Assembly (NCBI GenBank): GCA_017542245.1
Contig: JAFXXN010000160.1
Coordinates: 81,041 to 145,040 of the forward strand
Direction of reading: 5' to 3'
From: Lachnospiraceae bacterium
GTDB taxonomy: Bacteria; Bacillota; Clostridia; Lachnospirales; Lachnospiraceae
Length of the DNA: 64,000 nt
Part shown: one piece after another, positions 45,539-53,991 of the stretch
Layout: every line of letters begins with the position of its first letter
Position numbering within the stretch: position 1 is the first letter of the stretch
The notes under the pieces: generated by a model
The model's input: only the letters and a program-made list of their open reading frames with translations
What the model was told of the DNA's origin: nothing
The model's database searches: none
Made by a program: the position numbers and the translations under genes

Positions 45539-47083
45539 ATGAGTAAACAACCTGAATGGCTTGATAATGCGGTATTTTATGAGATTTACCCCCAAAGTTT
45601 TAAAGATACGGACGGAGACGGTATAGGGAATATAAAAGGTATTACGGAAAAGCTTTCTTATATAAAGGAGCTGGGATGTAATGCCATATGGATCAATCCC
45701 TGCTTTGACTCGCCCTTTGGCGATGCGGGGTATGATGTATCTGATTATAATAAAGTAGCGCCGCGTTACGGGACAAACGAAGACTTAGCAGAGATGTTTG
45801 AAGAGGCACATAAGCTTGGAATCCATGTGCTTCTTGACCTGGTGCCGGGGCATACCTCATGGGATCATCCCTGGTTTAAGGAAAGCATGAAGGCAGAAAG
45901 AAACGAATATACCGACCGTTATATATGGACCGACAACATCTGGGAAGAGCCGAAGGGATATGGTTCACTTCGAGGAATTTCCGACCGTGACGGAAGTTGT
46001 GTGGTAAATTTCTTCTCTCATCAGCCTGCTTTGAATTACGGTTTTTATAGGCCTGAACGTCCATGGCAGCAGGCAATGGATGCTGAAGGACCGATGGCGA
46101 CGAGAAAGGCTATGATGGATGTTATCCGCTTCTGGCTTTCAAAGGGCTGTGACGGATTCAGAGTAGATATGGCCGGATCCTTGGTGAAAAATGATGTAGA
46201 CAGCAAGGGCACTATAGCATTGTGGCAGGATGTAAGAGCCATACTTGATAAAGAATTTCCTAACGCTGCATTTGTATCAGAATGGGGAGAACCGGATAAA
46301 AGCCTTCAGGCCGGTTTTCATATGGACTTTCTGCTTCATTTCGGCCCATCTCATTATAATGATCTTTTTAGATGTGAAAAGCCGTATTTTGGCGGTGAAG
46401 GAGATGCTTCTGAATTTGTAAAGAAATATCTGGAGAGTTATGAGAAATCGGAGAGAAAGGGACTTATCTGTATTCCTTCCGGCAATCATGATATGGAAAG
46501 ACTGGCTTATTACATACATGATGACAGATTGAAAATAGCTTTTGCATTTCTTTTGTCAATGCCGGGAGCACCATATATATATTATGGAGATGAAATAGGA
46601 ATGCGGTATTTAGAAGGCCTGATCTCAAAAGAAGGAGGCTATAACAGGACCGGCGCCAGATCGCCAATGCAATGGGATGACAGTGCAAATGCAGGATTTT
46701 CAACTGCTCTGGCAGATAAATTATACATTAAGATAGATCCGGATCCTTTAAGACCTACTGCAAAGGCACAGATATCGGATAAGGACTCCCTTCGTTCAGA
46801 GATTAAGAAACTAATAGCCATCAGGCTGTCGCATAAGGCATTACAAAACAGGGGAGATATAGAATTTATATCCGATGGAGCCGGCGGTACCCCGTTAGCA
46901 TATATAAGAAGCTTTGGCGATGAAAAGATTTTGGTAGTGCTTAATCCATCGGACAAGCCTGGTGAGATTAATGTGAATTGTGATATCTCCGAGCAGGTTT
47001 ACGGCTTTGGTAAAAAAACGGAGATTAAGGATAAAAGCATTGTGATATATGAAAAGTCCGCAGGATTTTTCCGTTGCTGTTAA
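45539..47083 (+). CDS. Glycoside hydrolase family 13 (alpha-glucosidase type)
   Basis: A 514-residue cytosolic GH13 enzyme. Conserved regions: DLVPGHTSWDHPWF (region I), GFRVDMAGSL (region II, nucleophile Asp), FVSEWGEPD (region III, acid/base Glu) and IPSGNHDMER (region IV, Asp). The start FYEIYPQSFKDTDGDGIGN is typical of the oligo-1,6-glucosidase and trehalose-synthase group, and YIYYGDEIGMR fits. The exact linkage specificity is open. AAAAGGAGA lies before the ATG. Confidence 0.88.
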   Translation: MSKQPEWLDNAVFYEIYPQSFKDTDGDGIGNIKGITEKLSYIKELGCNAIWINPCFDSPFGDAGYDVSDYNKVAPRYGTNEDLAEMFEEAHKLGIHVLLDLVPGHTSWDHPWFKESMKAERNEYTDRYIWTDNIWEEPKGYGSLRGISDRDGSCVVNFFSHQPALNYGFYRPERPWQQAMDAEGPMATRKAMMDVIRFWLSKGCDGFRVDMAGSLVKNDVDSKGTIALWQDVRAILDKEFPNAAFVSEWGEPDKSLQAGFHMDFLLHFGPSHYNDLFRCEKPYFGGEGDASEFVKKYLESYEKSERKGLICIPSGNHDMERLAYYIHDDRLKIAFAFLLSMPGAPYIYYGDEIGMRYLEGLISKEGGYNRTGARSPMQWDDSANAGFSTALADKLYIKIDPDPLRPTAKAQISDKDSLRSEIKKLIAIRLSHKALQNRGDIEFISDGAGGTPLAYIRSFGDEKILVVLNPSDKPGEINVNCDISEQVYGFGKKTEIKDKSIVIYEKSAGFFRCC

Positions 47084-47204
47084 CAGAAATAATAGAATAA
47101 TGAAATTAGTTTTATGGTAAGAGAAGTCAATTGACAAAAACAAATAATAATACTAATATCAGTGTATAAAACAAATCATATTATTTTAATTTAGGAGAAG
47201 TTGA

Positions 47205-48236
47205 ATGAAATTGATAACTTTAGGTACTACAGGTATCACAGTTCCTCAGAACGGGTTCGGGGCTTTGCCGGTACAACGTTGTGATGTTGAAACGGGAGTA
47301 AAAATCCTTCTTCGTGCATACGAAGGCGGGATGACGTATTTTGATACAGCAAGAGCTTATTCGGATAGTGAGTATAAGATAAGTAAGGCTTTTAATACAA
47401 AGGAAGCCCGTTCAAAAATATATATTGCGACTAAGACACAGGCGAAAAATCCTGAGGCTTTTTGGAAGGATTTGGAGACTTCTCTAAATACTCTTGGCAC
47501 AGACTATATAGATGTATATCAGTTCCATATGGCAGGGCAGGTGTATGTCCCCGGCGACGGTACCGGTATGTATGAATGTATGCAGGAAGCGAAAGCTAAA
47601 GGGATGATCCGTCATATAGGCATTACCGCTCACAAGATCGGAGTAGCTAAAGAGGCTGCCGAAAGCGGACTTTATGAGACATTGCAATTTCCTTTTTCAT
47701 ATCTGTCAGGAAAACAGGAACTTGAACTTGTAGAAATCTGTAAGAAAAACAATGTCTGTTTCATAGCCATGAAGGGATTGGCAGGAGGTCTTATAAACCG
47801 ATCTGATGCAGCGATGGCATATATGACGCAGTTTGACAACGTACTACCCATATGGGGAATACAAAGAGAGAGTGAGTTGGAGGAATGGCTGTCATATATG
47901 GAAAACACTCCAACTATGACAGAAGAGATAACGGAGTATATAAAGCATGAGCAGGAAGAGCTGGCAGGTGAGTTCTGCAGAGGCTGCGGCTACTGTATGC
48001 CATGTCCTATGGGTATTACAATAAACCAGTGTGCCCGTATTTCCCTGATGCTTCGACGTGCACCTTCTGCGGGATGGCTGTCAGAGCACTGGCAGAATGA
48101 GATGAAGAAAATCGAGACCTGCATCAATTGCCGACAATGTGTTTCGAAATGTCCATACGAGCTTAATACGCCGGAACTGTTAAAGAAGAATTACGAGGAT
48201 TACAAGAAAGTGCTGGCAGGGGAAGTTTCCGTATAA
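47205..48236 (+). CDS. Aldo/keto reductase with C-terminal 4Fe-4S domain
   Basis: The aldo/keto reductase barrel covers residues 1-250, with the catalytic region YFDTARAYSDSEYKI and the lysine in KIYIATKTQAK. The C-terminal 80 residues add two cysteine clusters, CRGCGYCMPCPMG and CINCRQCVSKCPYEL, typical of the iron-sulfur AKR group of anaerobes. The substrate is unknown. A short piece of the 3' region, from VCARISLMLRRAPSAGW onwards, reappears as a decayed fragment at 50611-50723. A terminator follows. Confidence 0.88.
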   Translation: MKLITLGTTGITVPQNGFGALPVQRCDVETGVKILLRAYEGGMTYFDTARAYSDSEYKISKAFNTKEARSKIYIATKTQAKNPEAFWKDLETSLNTLGTDYIDVYQFHMAGQVYVPGDGTGMYECMQEAKAKGMIRHIGITAHKIGVAKEAAESGLYETLQFPFSYLSGKQELELVEICKKNNVCFIAMKGLAGGLINRSDAAMAYMTQFDNVLPIWGIQRESELEEWLSYMENTPTMTEEITEYIKHEQEELAGEFCRGCGYCMPCPMGITINQCARISLMLRRAPSAGWLSEHWQNEMKKIETCINCRQCVSKCPYELNTPELLKKNYEDYKKVLAGEVSV

Positions 48237-48241
48237 AATTT

Positions 48242-48284
48242 AAAAGCATCTCTATATAGCAAAACTATATATAAATGCTTTTTT
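48242..48284 (+). terminator. Terminator after the aldo/keto reductase gene
   Basis: AAAAGCAT pairs with ATGCTTTT and TATATAG with CTATATA in a two-part stem, followed by a T-run. Confidence 0.75.
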
Positions 48285-48382
48285 GTGTCATTTTTGTGAT
48301 CACCTCTGATGAATACTTGGAGGAGGGTATTTGGCATATGGATATGAGCCTGGAATTATAGGATAGAACATAAGGTATACAA

Positions 48383-48411
48383 TTGACAAAGATTTCTTTT
48401 GGTAATATTAT
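48383..48411 (+). promoter_or_regulatory. Promoter upstream of rubrerythrin
   Basis: A consensus TTGACA (48383-48388), a 17-nt spacer and TATTAT (48406-48411). The predicted start lies at the front of tandem-hairpin copy 4, as for copy 1. Confidence 0.7.
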
Positions 48412-48416
48412 CGTTA

Positions 48417-48488
48417 GTATAACAAAAAGATGCAGAGCATCGTTTTGTTACCTCGAAAACGCTGAAGGTGTTTTCGAGGTGACATTGA
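48417..48488 (+). repeat. Tandem-hairpin dispersed element, copy 4
   Basis: The best-paired copy. Hairpin 1: ACAAAAAGATGC with GCATCGTTTTGT around an AGA loop. Hairpin 2: a 16-nt arm beginning GTTACCTCGAAAACGC pairs with its partner ending TTTTCGAGGTGAC, loop TGAAG, with two G-U pairs. It ends in ATTGA, about 36 nt before the rubrerythrin start. Confidence 0.78.
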
Positions 48489-48523
48489 AAAGGTAATAAA
48501 ATATTAAAAACGGAGGGTTTATT

Positions 48524-49063
48524 ATGGGTAACAAGTATGCAGGAACACAGACGGAAAAGAACTTAATGGCAGCTTTTGCAGGGGAGTCGGAGGCTAGGAA
48601 TAAGTATACTTACTTTGCGTCTAAAGCAAAGAAGGAAGGATTTGAGCAGATATCGGCAATTTTTCTTAAGACCGCTGAGAATGAGAAGGAGCACGCAAAG
48701 CTTTGGTTTAAAGAGCTTGAAGGTATCGGAAGTACTGCTGAAAATCTTGCAGCTGCGGCAGCTGGTGAGAACTATGAGTGGACTGATATGTATGAGGGAT
48801 TTGCAAAAACCGCCGAAGAGGAAGGATTTCCTGAGTTAGCTGAGAAGTTTAGAGGTGTTGCAGCCATAGAGAAGAACCATGAGGAGCGTTATCGTGCACT
48901 TCTTCATAATGTTGAGGCGCAGGAAGTATTTGCGAAGTCAGAGGTTAAGATCTGGGAGTGTAGAAACTGCGGGCATATAGTAGTTGGAACTAGTGCGCCT
49001 GAGGTTTGCCCTGTATGTGCACATCCTCAGAGTTATTTTGAAATCAGTGAGAAGAACTATTGA
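48524..49063 (+). CDS. rbr: Rubrerythrin
   Basis: A cytosolic non-haem iron protein that reduces hydrogen peroxide in anaerobes. The N-terminal four-helix domain carries diiron ligands in [16 protein letters not shown] and the later [10 protein letters not shown] and IEKNHEERY segments. The C-terminal rubredoxin-like domain has [10 protein letters not shown] and [11 protein letters not shown]. The 179-residue length is typical. GGAGGG precedes the ATG. It has its own promoter with a tandem-hairpin leader, an attractive place for stress-linked control. Confidence 0.94.
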   Translation: MGNKYAGTQTEKNLMAAFAGESEARNKYTYFASKAKKEGFEQISAIFLKTAENEKEHAKLWFKELEGIGSTAENLAAAAAGENYEWTDMYEGFAKTAEEEGFPELAEKFRGVAAIEKNHEERYRALLHNVEAQEVFAKSEVKIWECRNCGHIVVGTSAPEVCPVCAHPQSYFEISEKNY

Positions 49064-49115
49064 TATTATCTGTCATTCGGTGGGCAGACCCTGCTGACAT
49101 TCTTTGGAGATTATT

Positions 49116-49421
49116 ATGTTCGTAGCATATGATAACTATAATAATTCTTGTTGTGCACATTGTGGAAAAAGATGTGCGATTACGACGGATCATTTTATAC
49201 CTAAGTCATGTCGTATGAGCGTGAATAATGAATTAAACTATGTCGGATTGTGTGAAGAATGCAATAAGGAGAAGGCTGATAAGATAGTACTTCCATGTTG
49301 GTATAAGTATTTGAACTCAAAACAACAGTTGAATCTTAACAGGATGATGAGATACGCCAGAAGTTTTATTCTAAATCATACAGATGATGCCGAGATTATT
49401 GAATATGTTTCAAAACTGTGA
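49116..49421 (+). CDS. HNH endonuclease domain protein
   Basis: A 101-residue protein built around an HNH-type motif: CAHCGKRCAITTDHFIPKS (the DH pair of the HNH core), then LCEECNKEKADK with the second zinc pair. Such domains cut DNA and are common in defence systems and mobile elements. ATG 49116 is preferred, with TTTGGAG upstream; a TTG at 49104 is less likely. The stop codon overlaps an in-frame GTG (49418) of the next gene, indicating coupling with the NERD-TIR protein. The sequence just before this gene (49088-49112) is repeated at 51760-51784 in front of a decayed TIR fragment. Confidence 0.75.
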   Translation: MFVAYDNYNNSCCAHCGKRCAITTDHFIPKSCRMSVNNELNYVGLCEECNKEKADKIVLPCWYKYLNSKQQLNLNRMMRYARSFILNHTDDAEIIEYVSKL

Positions 49422-49453
49422 GAAAAAATAGCAGAATATCACGGAGAAAAGAT

Positions 49454-50488
49454 ATGGCAAGAATTATCGGTGAGATACCGGAAGAAATGTTTCCTGCAGA
49501 GGAAATTATGTATAATTTTGTTAGGACTGAGCTGCCGGATTATATTCTGGCATCCATGTATGCGGATATTCGAGTGAATAATACTATCCTTGACTTTGAT
49601 ATGCTGCTATTTGTTCCGCATATGGGAGCATTTATTTTGGAGATTCGGGGCGCCACCGGATTTATATATAAGGATGGAAATTTTGCATACTTAAATAAAA
49701 ACGGACAGCCTTCAATGAGCAGTGCGGAAAGAATGGCGAAACAGCCGAGGAACCAGAGATATATACTTCGCGACTATCTGAAGAGGAGGTTCGGGATAAC
49801 ACCGTTAATCTACGAATTTGAATGTTTTCCGTATATTTCTAAGAAGGCATTGGAAGACTCAAAGTATCCGGACTATTTTGAGCCGGAGCATGTAATTCTG
49901 TCGGATGATTTGGAAAGTGGGCTGCAATTTCTTCATAAGCTTATCGGAATCACCGTTAAGGAACAGAAACGATGGGGGTTGGAGGCCTTTGAAGACCTTT
50001 CGGATAAGGATGTACATACCGTTCTGTATTTTTGGAAGACGGATTGGCTGGACATACCACGTCCTGAGAGGCCGCCTGCTATATTTTTGAGTTATAACAG
50101 GAATAATAACGAGATTTCGAAAGAAGTACAGGACGTCCTGGAGGATAGGGGAATTTTCGTCTGGCGTGCGCCGAGGGACGTGCCGCTGGGAGGCGATTAT
50201 CTTCCAAATGAAATGAAGGCCATAGAAGAATGCGATGCGTTCTTAATTCTGCTTTCTATTCCTGCGCAAAATAGCAAAGAAGTGAAAAAGGAGTTTCAAA
50301 AGGCGCTGGAAATTAAAAAGCCCATTCTGCCTATCTGGGTGGAAGATGTCGCAGAGAGTGAAATCACGGATTATTATAGGGAGAATCTGACGAAATACCA
50401 GTATCGTGTCATGCCGATAATCGACATACATGTGATCAATGAAATTGTCGCAACGGTTAAGAAGATTAAGATGGAAGAAAGTGATTGA
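49454..50488 (+). CDS. NERD-TIR fusion protein, putative defence effector
   Basis: A 344-residue two-domain protein. Residues 19-130 resemble a NERD nuclease-related domain (ILDFDMLLFVPHMGAFILEI, matching the usual D...E-x-K/R pattern, here Asp47/Asp49 and Glu63-x-Arg65). Residues 208-310 form a TIR domain: AIFLSYNRNNNEISKEVQ, then VWRAPRDVPLGGDYL, FLILLS and KEVKKEFQKALE, with Glu280 in the position of the NADase glutamate. TIR domains in bacterial immunity cleave NAD or make signalling nucleotides. ATG 49454 has CGGAG upstream; GTG 49418 overlapping the HNH stop is the alternative. It lies close to a CRISPR locus. A defence role is inferred, not shown. Confidence 0.72.
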   Translation: MARIIGEIPEEMFPAEEIMYNFVRTELPDYILASMYADIRVNNTILDFDMLLFVPHMGAFILEIRGATGFIYKDGNFAYLNKNGQPSMSSAERMAKQPRNQRYILRDYLKRRFGITPLIYEFECFPYISKKALEDSKYPDYFEPEHVILSDDLESGLQFLHKLIGITVKEQKRWGLEAFEDLSDKDVHTVLYFWKTDWLDIPRPERPPAIFLSYNRNNNEISKEVQDVLEDRGIFVWRAPRDVPLGGDYLPNEMKAIEECDAFLILLSIPAQNSKEVKKEFQKALEIKKPILPIWVEDVAESEITDYYRENLTKYQYRVMPIIDIHVINEIVATVKKIKMEESD

Positions 50489-50501
50489 GTCAGTTAACTA
50501 C

Positions 50502-50543
50502 TACTCCCCAAAACCATGCCCAAAAGTGTGGTTTTGGGGAGTA
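50502..50543 (+). terminator. Perfect inverted repeat after the NERD-TIR gene
   Basis: TACTCCCCAAAACCA and TGGTTTTGGGGAGTA form a perfect 15-bp stem with a 12-nt loop, starting 13 nt after the stop codon and followed by CTTTTAC. A terminator is likely; it could also be an element end. Confidence 0.7.
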
Positions 50544-50610
50544 CTTTTACACTCCAAGACCGAACAGTCTCCCAGCTTAAAGAAAATCTAAGGGTTTTCG
50601 CCAAATTTCA

Positions 50611-50723
50611 CTGCAATGCCCCTATTTTCCTGATGCTTCGCCGTGCACCTTCTGCGGGGTGGATGTCAAAGCACTGGCAGAATGAGATGAAGAAGATTGA
50701 AACCTGTATCAATTTCAGACAGG
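50611..50723 (+). pseudogene. Decayed fragment of the Fe-S aldo/keto reductase 3' region
   Basis: Closely matches the aldo/keto reductase gene around 48030-48140: the shared product stretch is LMLRRAPSAGW followed by HWQNEMKKIETCIN. The flanking iron-sulfur cysteines are lost (CINFRQEY instead of CINCRQC) and no start or upstream barrel is present. It is a remnant of a duplication, 2.5 kb from its source. Confidence 0.8.
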
Positions 50724-50864
50724 AGTATCTGTCTTTTTTGTTATGTGCCTGAGCCAGAGTGATATTTAAACTATTAAAATGGAATATAAATGGAATAAAT
50801 ATGTTGACTTTCTACCCAAAATGGAATATTATATAAATAAATACGGAAGATTGGAGAAAAGGCA

Positions 50865-51740
50865 ATGACTATAGACGAAATGATTGCAAAGAAAAAGGAA
50901 TATGGATTTTCGTGCGAGTATATAGCTGACAAATCAAGAGTTCCACTTAGCACAGTTCAGAAGATTTTCTCAAAGATAACAACGGCACCCAGGAGAAAGA
51001 CTCTCGAAGCATTATGGGCTGTATTTGCTCAAGCAGAAAATACGAATAGGCATAATAAAATAAAAGGCTGCAGTGAAGATTTGGTTTTGGAAGATGGTAC
51101 AGAATTAAACTGTGTTCGTGAAGATGCCAGTGATTATGGATCTGTCGATGGAAGCAGTGCCTTAAAAGTCAGATATTTAAGTAAAGAGGACAATACAAAA
51201 ACATTGGATGATTATCTGGCACTACCTGAAGGCACGAGAGTTGAATTGATAGATGGTGTATTTTATGATATGGCTTCTCCTGTATTAGTACACCAGCGAA
51301 TCAGTGGTTTGATATTTGCAACTATAAATAATTATATTGCAGCAAATAAGGGTTCATGTGTGCCTTTTGATGCACCTACAGATGTACAGCTTGACTGTGA
51401 CAATAAGACTATCGTGCAACCTGACATTTTGGTTGTGTGTAACCGTGACAAATTACAGGGACATCGCGTTGTGGGAGCACCTGATTTTATAGTGGAAGTG
51501 CTTTCGCCTTCAAATTGGCATCATGATGTGGTTAGAAAACTTAGAAAATATAAAAATGCAGGCGTGAGGGAGTATTGGATAGTTAATCCTGAAAACCTGA
51601 CGGTATTGGTTTATGATTTTTCAAAATCAGACATGGTTACGGAATATAGTTTTAATGACGAAGTGCCTATAAATATTTGGGACGGTAAATGTAAGATTAA
51701 TTTTAAAGAAATATTTGAACAGATTAGTTTTATGTTATAA
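50865..51740 (+). CDS. Uma2 (DUF820) family PD-(D/E)XK nuclease-like protein with N-terminal helix-turn-helix
   Basis: A 291-residue protein. Residues 1-60 look like a helix-turn-helix (YIADKSRVPLSTVQKIFSK). Residues 105-285 match Uma2 family endonuclease-fold proteins: TLDDYLALPEGTRVELIDGV, then IVQPDILVVC, GAPDFIVEVLSPSN and LRKYKNAGVREYWIVNP, giving the expected acidic and lysine positions. Uma2 proteins are abundant in cyanobacteria and some Firmicutes and their role is unsettled. GAGAAAAGG precedes the ATG. It lies between two decayed fragments of neighbouring genes, which suggests it entered with or after that rearrangement. Confidence 0.8.
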   Translation: MTIDEMIAKKKEYGFSCEYIADKSRVPLSTVQKIFSKITTAPRRKTLEALWAVFAQAENTNRHNKIKGCSEDLVLEDGTELNCVREDASDYGSVDGSSALKVRYLSKEDNTKTLDDYLALPEGTRVELIDGVFYDMASPVLVHQRISGLIFATINNYIAANKGSCVPFDAPTDVQLDCDNKTIVQPDILVVCNRDKLQGHRVVGAPDFIVEVLSPSNWHHDVVRKLRKYKNAGVREYWIVNPENLTVLVYDFSKSDMVTEYSFNDEVPINIWDGKCKINFKEIFEQISFML

Positions 51741-51756
51741 TAATATAATGCTGGAG

Positions 51757-51905
51757 GTATTCCCTGCTGTCATTTTTTGGAAATTCTGCTTTCTATTCCG
51801 GAGTAAAATAGCGAAGAAATGAAAAAAAGAGTTTCGAAAGGTGCGGAACCCCCAAAAGCCCATTCTGCCTATTTGGGTGGAAGATGTTGTAGAGAGTGGA
51901 AATAT
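51757..51905 (+). pseudogene. Decayed second copy of the HNH/NERD-TIR cassette
   Basis: The first part (51760-51784, CCCTGCTGTCATTTTTTGGA) matches the region just before the HNH gene (49088-49112). The second part (51782-51905) matches the TIR coding sequence at 50244-50367 with many substitutions and an early stop in frame. Everything in between is deleted. It is the scar of a former duplicate of the cassette. Confidence 0.78.
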
Positions 51906-51906
51906 T

Positions 51907-52112
51907 TGACCATTTTGGTAAAACATATTATAATATGAAGTGGCACATATATCCACATGTAATAAATTTGTAATATTTGAAGCCCGAAATGCTGATTTTT
52001 GAGTACGGGTACAGAAAAATGCAGAAAAACGGATATTGTCAGAATATTCTGTGAATAATTTGCAAAAATAGCGCTGGAGAAGCCCTATTTATGGGCATCC
52101 TGAGATGTAAGG
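51907..52112 (+). promoter_or_regulatory. Leader and promoter of CRISPR array 1
   Basis: A promoter TTGACC (51907-51912), 17-nt spacer, TATAAT (51930-51935) stands about 180 nt before the first repeat. The distal leader holds the perfect palindrome CAGAATATTCTG (52040-52051), exactly 73 nt before the first repeat, then TGTGAATAA, GAGAAGCCCT and TTTATGGG. The same blocks at the same distance precede array 2. It sets the transcription direction of the array to the + strand. Confidence 0.75.
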
Positions 52113-52517
52113 GTAGAAAAGTCATAAGCTCGCCATAGAGCATTGACACAGTTCTCATTCTCGTTCTCACTCTCATAATAACTGTGTAGAAAAGTCATAA
52201 GCTCGCCATAGAGCATTGACACCGCCCAAGACTAGGACGCAGAACTGAGATTAATTGTGGCCGTAGAAAAGTCATAAGCTCGCCATAGAGCATTGACACC
52301 GTATTAGGGAATACGCTCAATAACCAACGAGCAGTAGAAAAGTCATAAGCTCGCCATAGAGGATTGACACAACCCTAAAGCGGGTGGGGCGGCTATTGCT
52401 AGCTATAGTAGAAAAGTCATAAGCTCGCCATAGAGCATTGACACAGCTCTTTTTCTTTCTCGGAAATCTGACTGTTTTTCGTAGAAAAGTCATAAGCTCG
52501 CCTTAGAGCATTGACAC
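52113..52517 (+). CRISPR. CRISPR array 1: six 37-nt repeats, five spacers
   Basis: Repeats start at 52113, 52186, 52263, 52334, 52408 and 52481. Each begins GTAGAAAAGTCATAAGCTCG and ends GAGCATTGACAC. Spacers measure 36, 40, 34, 37 and 36 nt. The fourth repeat has GAGGATT and the last has CGCCTTAG, so decay increases away from the leader. The final eight bases ATTGACAC resemble the usual type III crRNA 5' tag (AUUGAAAC), agreeing with the + orientation. GCTC and GAGC can form the small stem that Cas6 recognises. Confidence 0.97.
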
Positions 52518-52630
52518 GAAGTCCACCTAAGTATACAAAGAGGGACTTTATCAAATGTGATTAAAAGGAGTCCACTTCATTTTTTGCTAGTAGTTGATAT
52601 TTAAAATAATTGATCCTATGGAGGTCTTTT

Positions 52631-53959
52631 ATGAATCCTGAAAACTATAGTTTTGTTAGAGAGTATAATCTTAAGCAGATTACTCCGATGCTCCATTTCC
52701 AGCACGCTGAAAATGGAGCGTGTATCCGTCCTTCAGAATTAAAACCTAAACTGGACAGGTTCCTTTTATCAAAACCTGTAAAACGTTCTGACGATAATAA
52801 AATTCCTAAGATGTGGAGGAATAACGGGCAGGAAAAGGCATTAAACTATAAAGTTTTTATTCAGCCCGAAGATAGTACGGCAGTAAGCAAAAGCGATACT
52901 ATAAACAGGGACATAAAGCTCCATGAGATTTCAATAAGAAAAGGGGCCAAAGAAGAAAAGGAAAAAGAAAAATTCCGTATTAAAAATGAATATAGATATA
53001 AAGGTATTGATGGGCTGTTTTTTGGGAATATGGTAAAAAGTAAAGAATCTCAATATAATGCACTTGTCAGGGCATCATATAAGGAAACGGTCTTTTATGA
53101 AAAGCCTATAAAACTAAAGATAGTCTGCCACATACCGGGGTTGTTAGAGCATATAGATAATCATATAGATGAATTTTTTGCAATCACGAACTTTGGAACC
53201 CGTCAGAATAAAGGGTTTGGGTCCTTTTTGATTATCAGGGATTTCGGTTTGACTGATGTTAATAAGAAACTCAGAGCAGGCGGATATTGCTATATCAGAG
53301 CAACTATTGATGGCAGAAGTAGTATTACGAACGAGGAGGGTTTCAAAATAGCATCAGCAGTATACTCGGTTATGAAAGGAGGGATTAATTTCCCTTCAAA
53401 GGATTCCAAGTCCACTGGGTTATATATTAAAGGTTACATACAGAGACAGTATTTAGATGACATTGGATTGAATAACATTGGAAGTGATAAGGCATTCGTA
53501 AAATCGGATATACTTACAGTTGCTCCTAAAAAACGTGACAGTCTCAGAAATATTGCTGAAAAACCCGATGATGAACCGGAAAGAAGTAGGAGTTATACGG
53601 ATTATTTATATGTGCGTGCGCTTCTTGGAGTAGCAGATCATGTTGAGTATCGGGATAAGGATGGATTAAGAGAAGGCGTAGTCAGTATATCATCCGATAA
53701 AGTGGAAAGATTTCCATCGATTATCACTATAAAAATAACCGATGAGGCTGTATATTTTATCATTTCCGATCCTGATAAAGAAATCTTTGGCAAGGATTTT
53801 GAATTTAGTTCAGATGTTAAAACAGGCTCCATCAAGACTCCGGATTCTTTCGACAAGAACAGGTTCAAGTCGGATTTCATAACTTATTTTAATTCCGTTA
53901 GAAGCAGATTTGAAAACAGTAAAATTTATGAAATGTGTACAAATGTGAATCTTACTTAG
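52631..53959 (+). CDS. cmr1: Type III-B CRISPR-Cas RAMP protein Cmr1 (Cas7 group)
   Basis: The first gene of the cmr operon. The N-terminal RAMP signature is LKQITPMLHFQ followed by IRPSELKPKLDRFL, the position where Cmr1 proteins have a pattern related to RPSSIRGLLRWW. The glycine-rich loop is FGTRQNKGFGSFLI near residue 195. A second RAMP-like half follows, and the total of 442 residues fits the double-ferredoxin layout. Cmr1 caps the 3' end of the Cmr complex and helps bind crRNA. ATG 52631 has GGAGG seven bases upstream; TTG 52610 is less likely. The family is inferred from motif, size and operon context, because Cmr1 is poorly conserved. Confidence 0.78.
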   Translation: MNPENYSFVREYNLKQITPMLHFQHAENGACIRPSELKPKLDRFLLSKPVKRSDDNKIPKMWRNNGQEKALNYKVFIQPEDSTAVSKSDTINRDIKLHEISIRKGAKEEKEKEKFRIKNEYRYKGIDGLFFGNMVKSKESQYNALVRASYKETVFYEKPIKLKIVCHIPGLLEHIDNHIDEFFAITNFGTRQNKGFGSFLIIRDFGLTDVNKKLRAGGYCYIRATIDGRSSITNEEGFKIASAVYSVMKGGINFPSKDSKSTGLYIKGYIQRQYLDDIGLNNIGSDKAFVKSDILTVAPKKRDSLRNIAEKPDDEPERSRSYTDYLYVRALLGVADHVEYRDKDGLREGVVSISSDKVERFPSIITIKITDEAVYFIISDPDKEIFGKDFEFSSDVKTGSIKTPDSFDKNRFKSDFITYFNSVRSRFENSKIYEMCTNVNLT

Positions 53960-53991
53960 AAACACTATCTTTAGAAAAGGAATATTGGTAA

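Noticed and set aside
52150-52480. Self-targeting by array 1 spacers.
   Set aside because: Reading by eye found no match to the rest of the window; a full search against the genome and phages would be needed.
52518-52560. A terminator right after array 1.
   Set aside because: Only a weak AAGTCC/GGACTT pairing is visible, without a proper T-tract; readthrough from the array into cmr1 remains possible.
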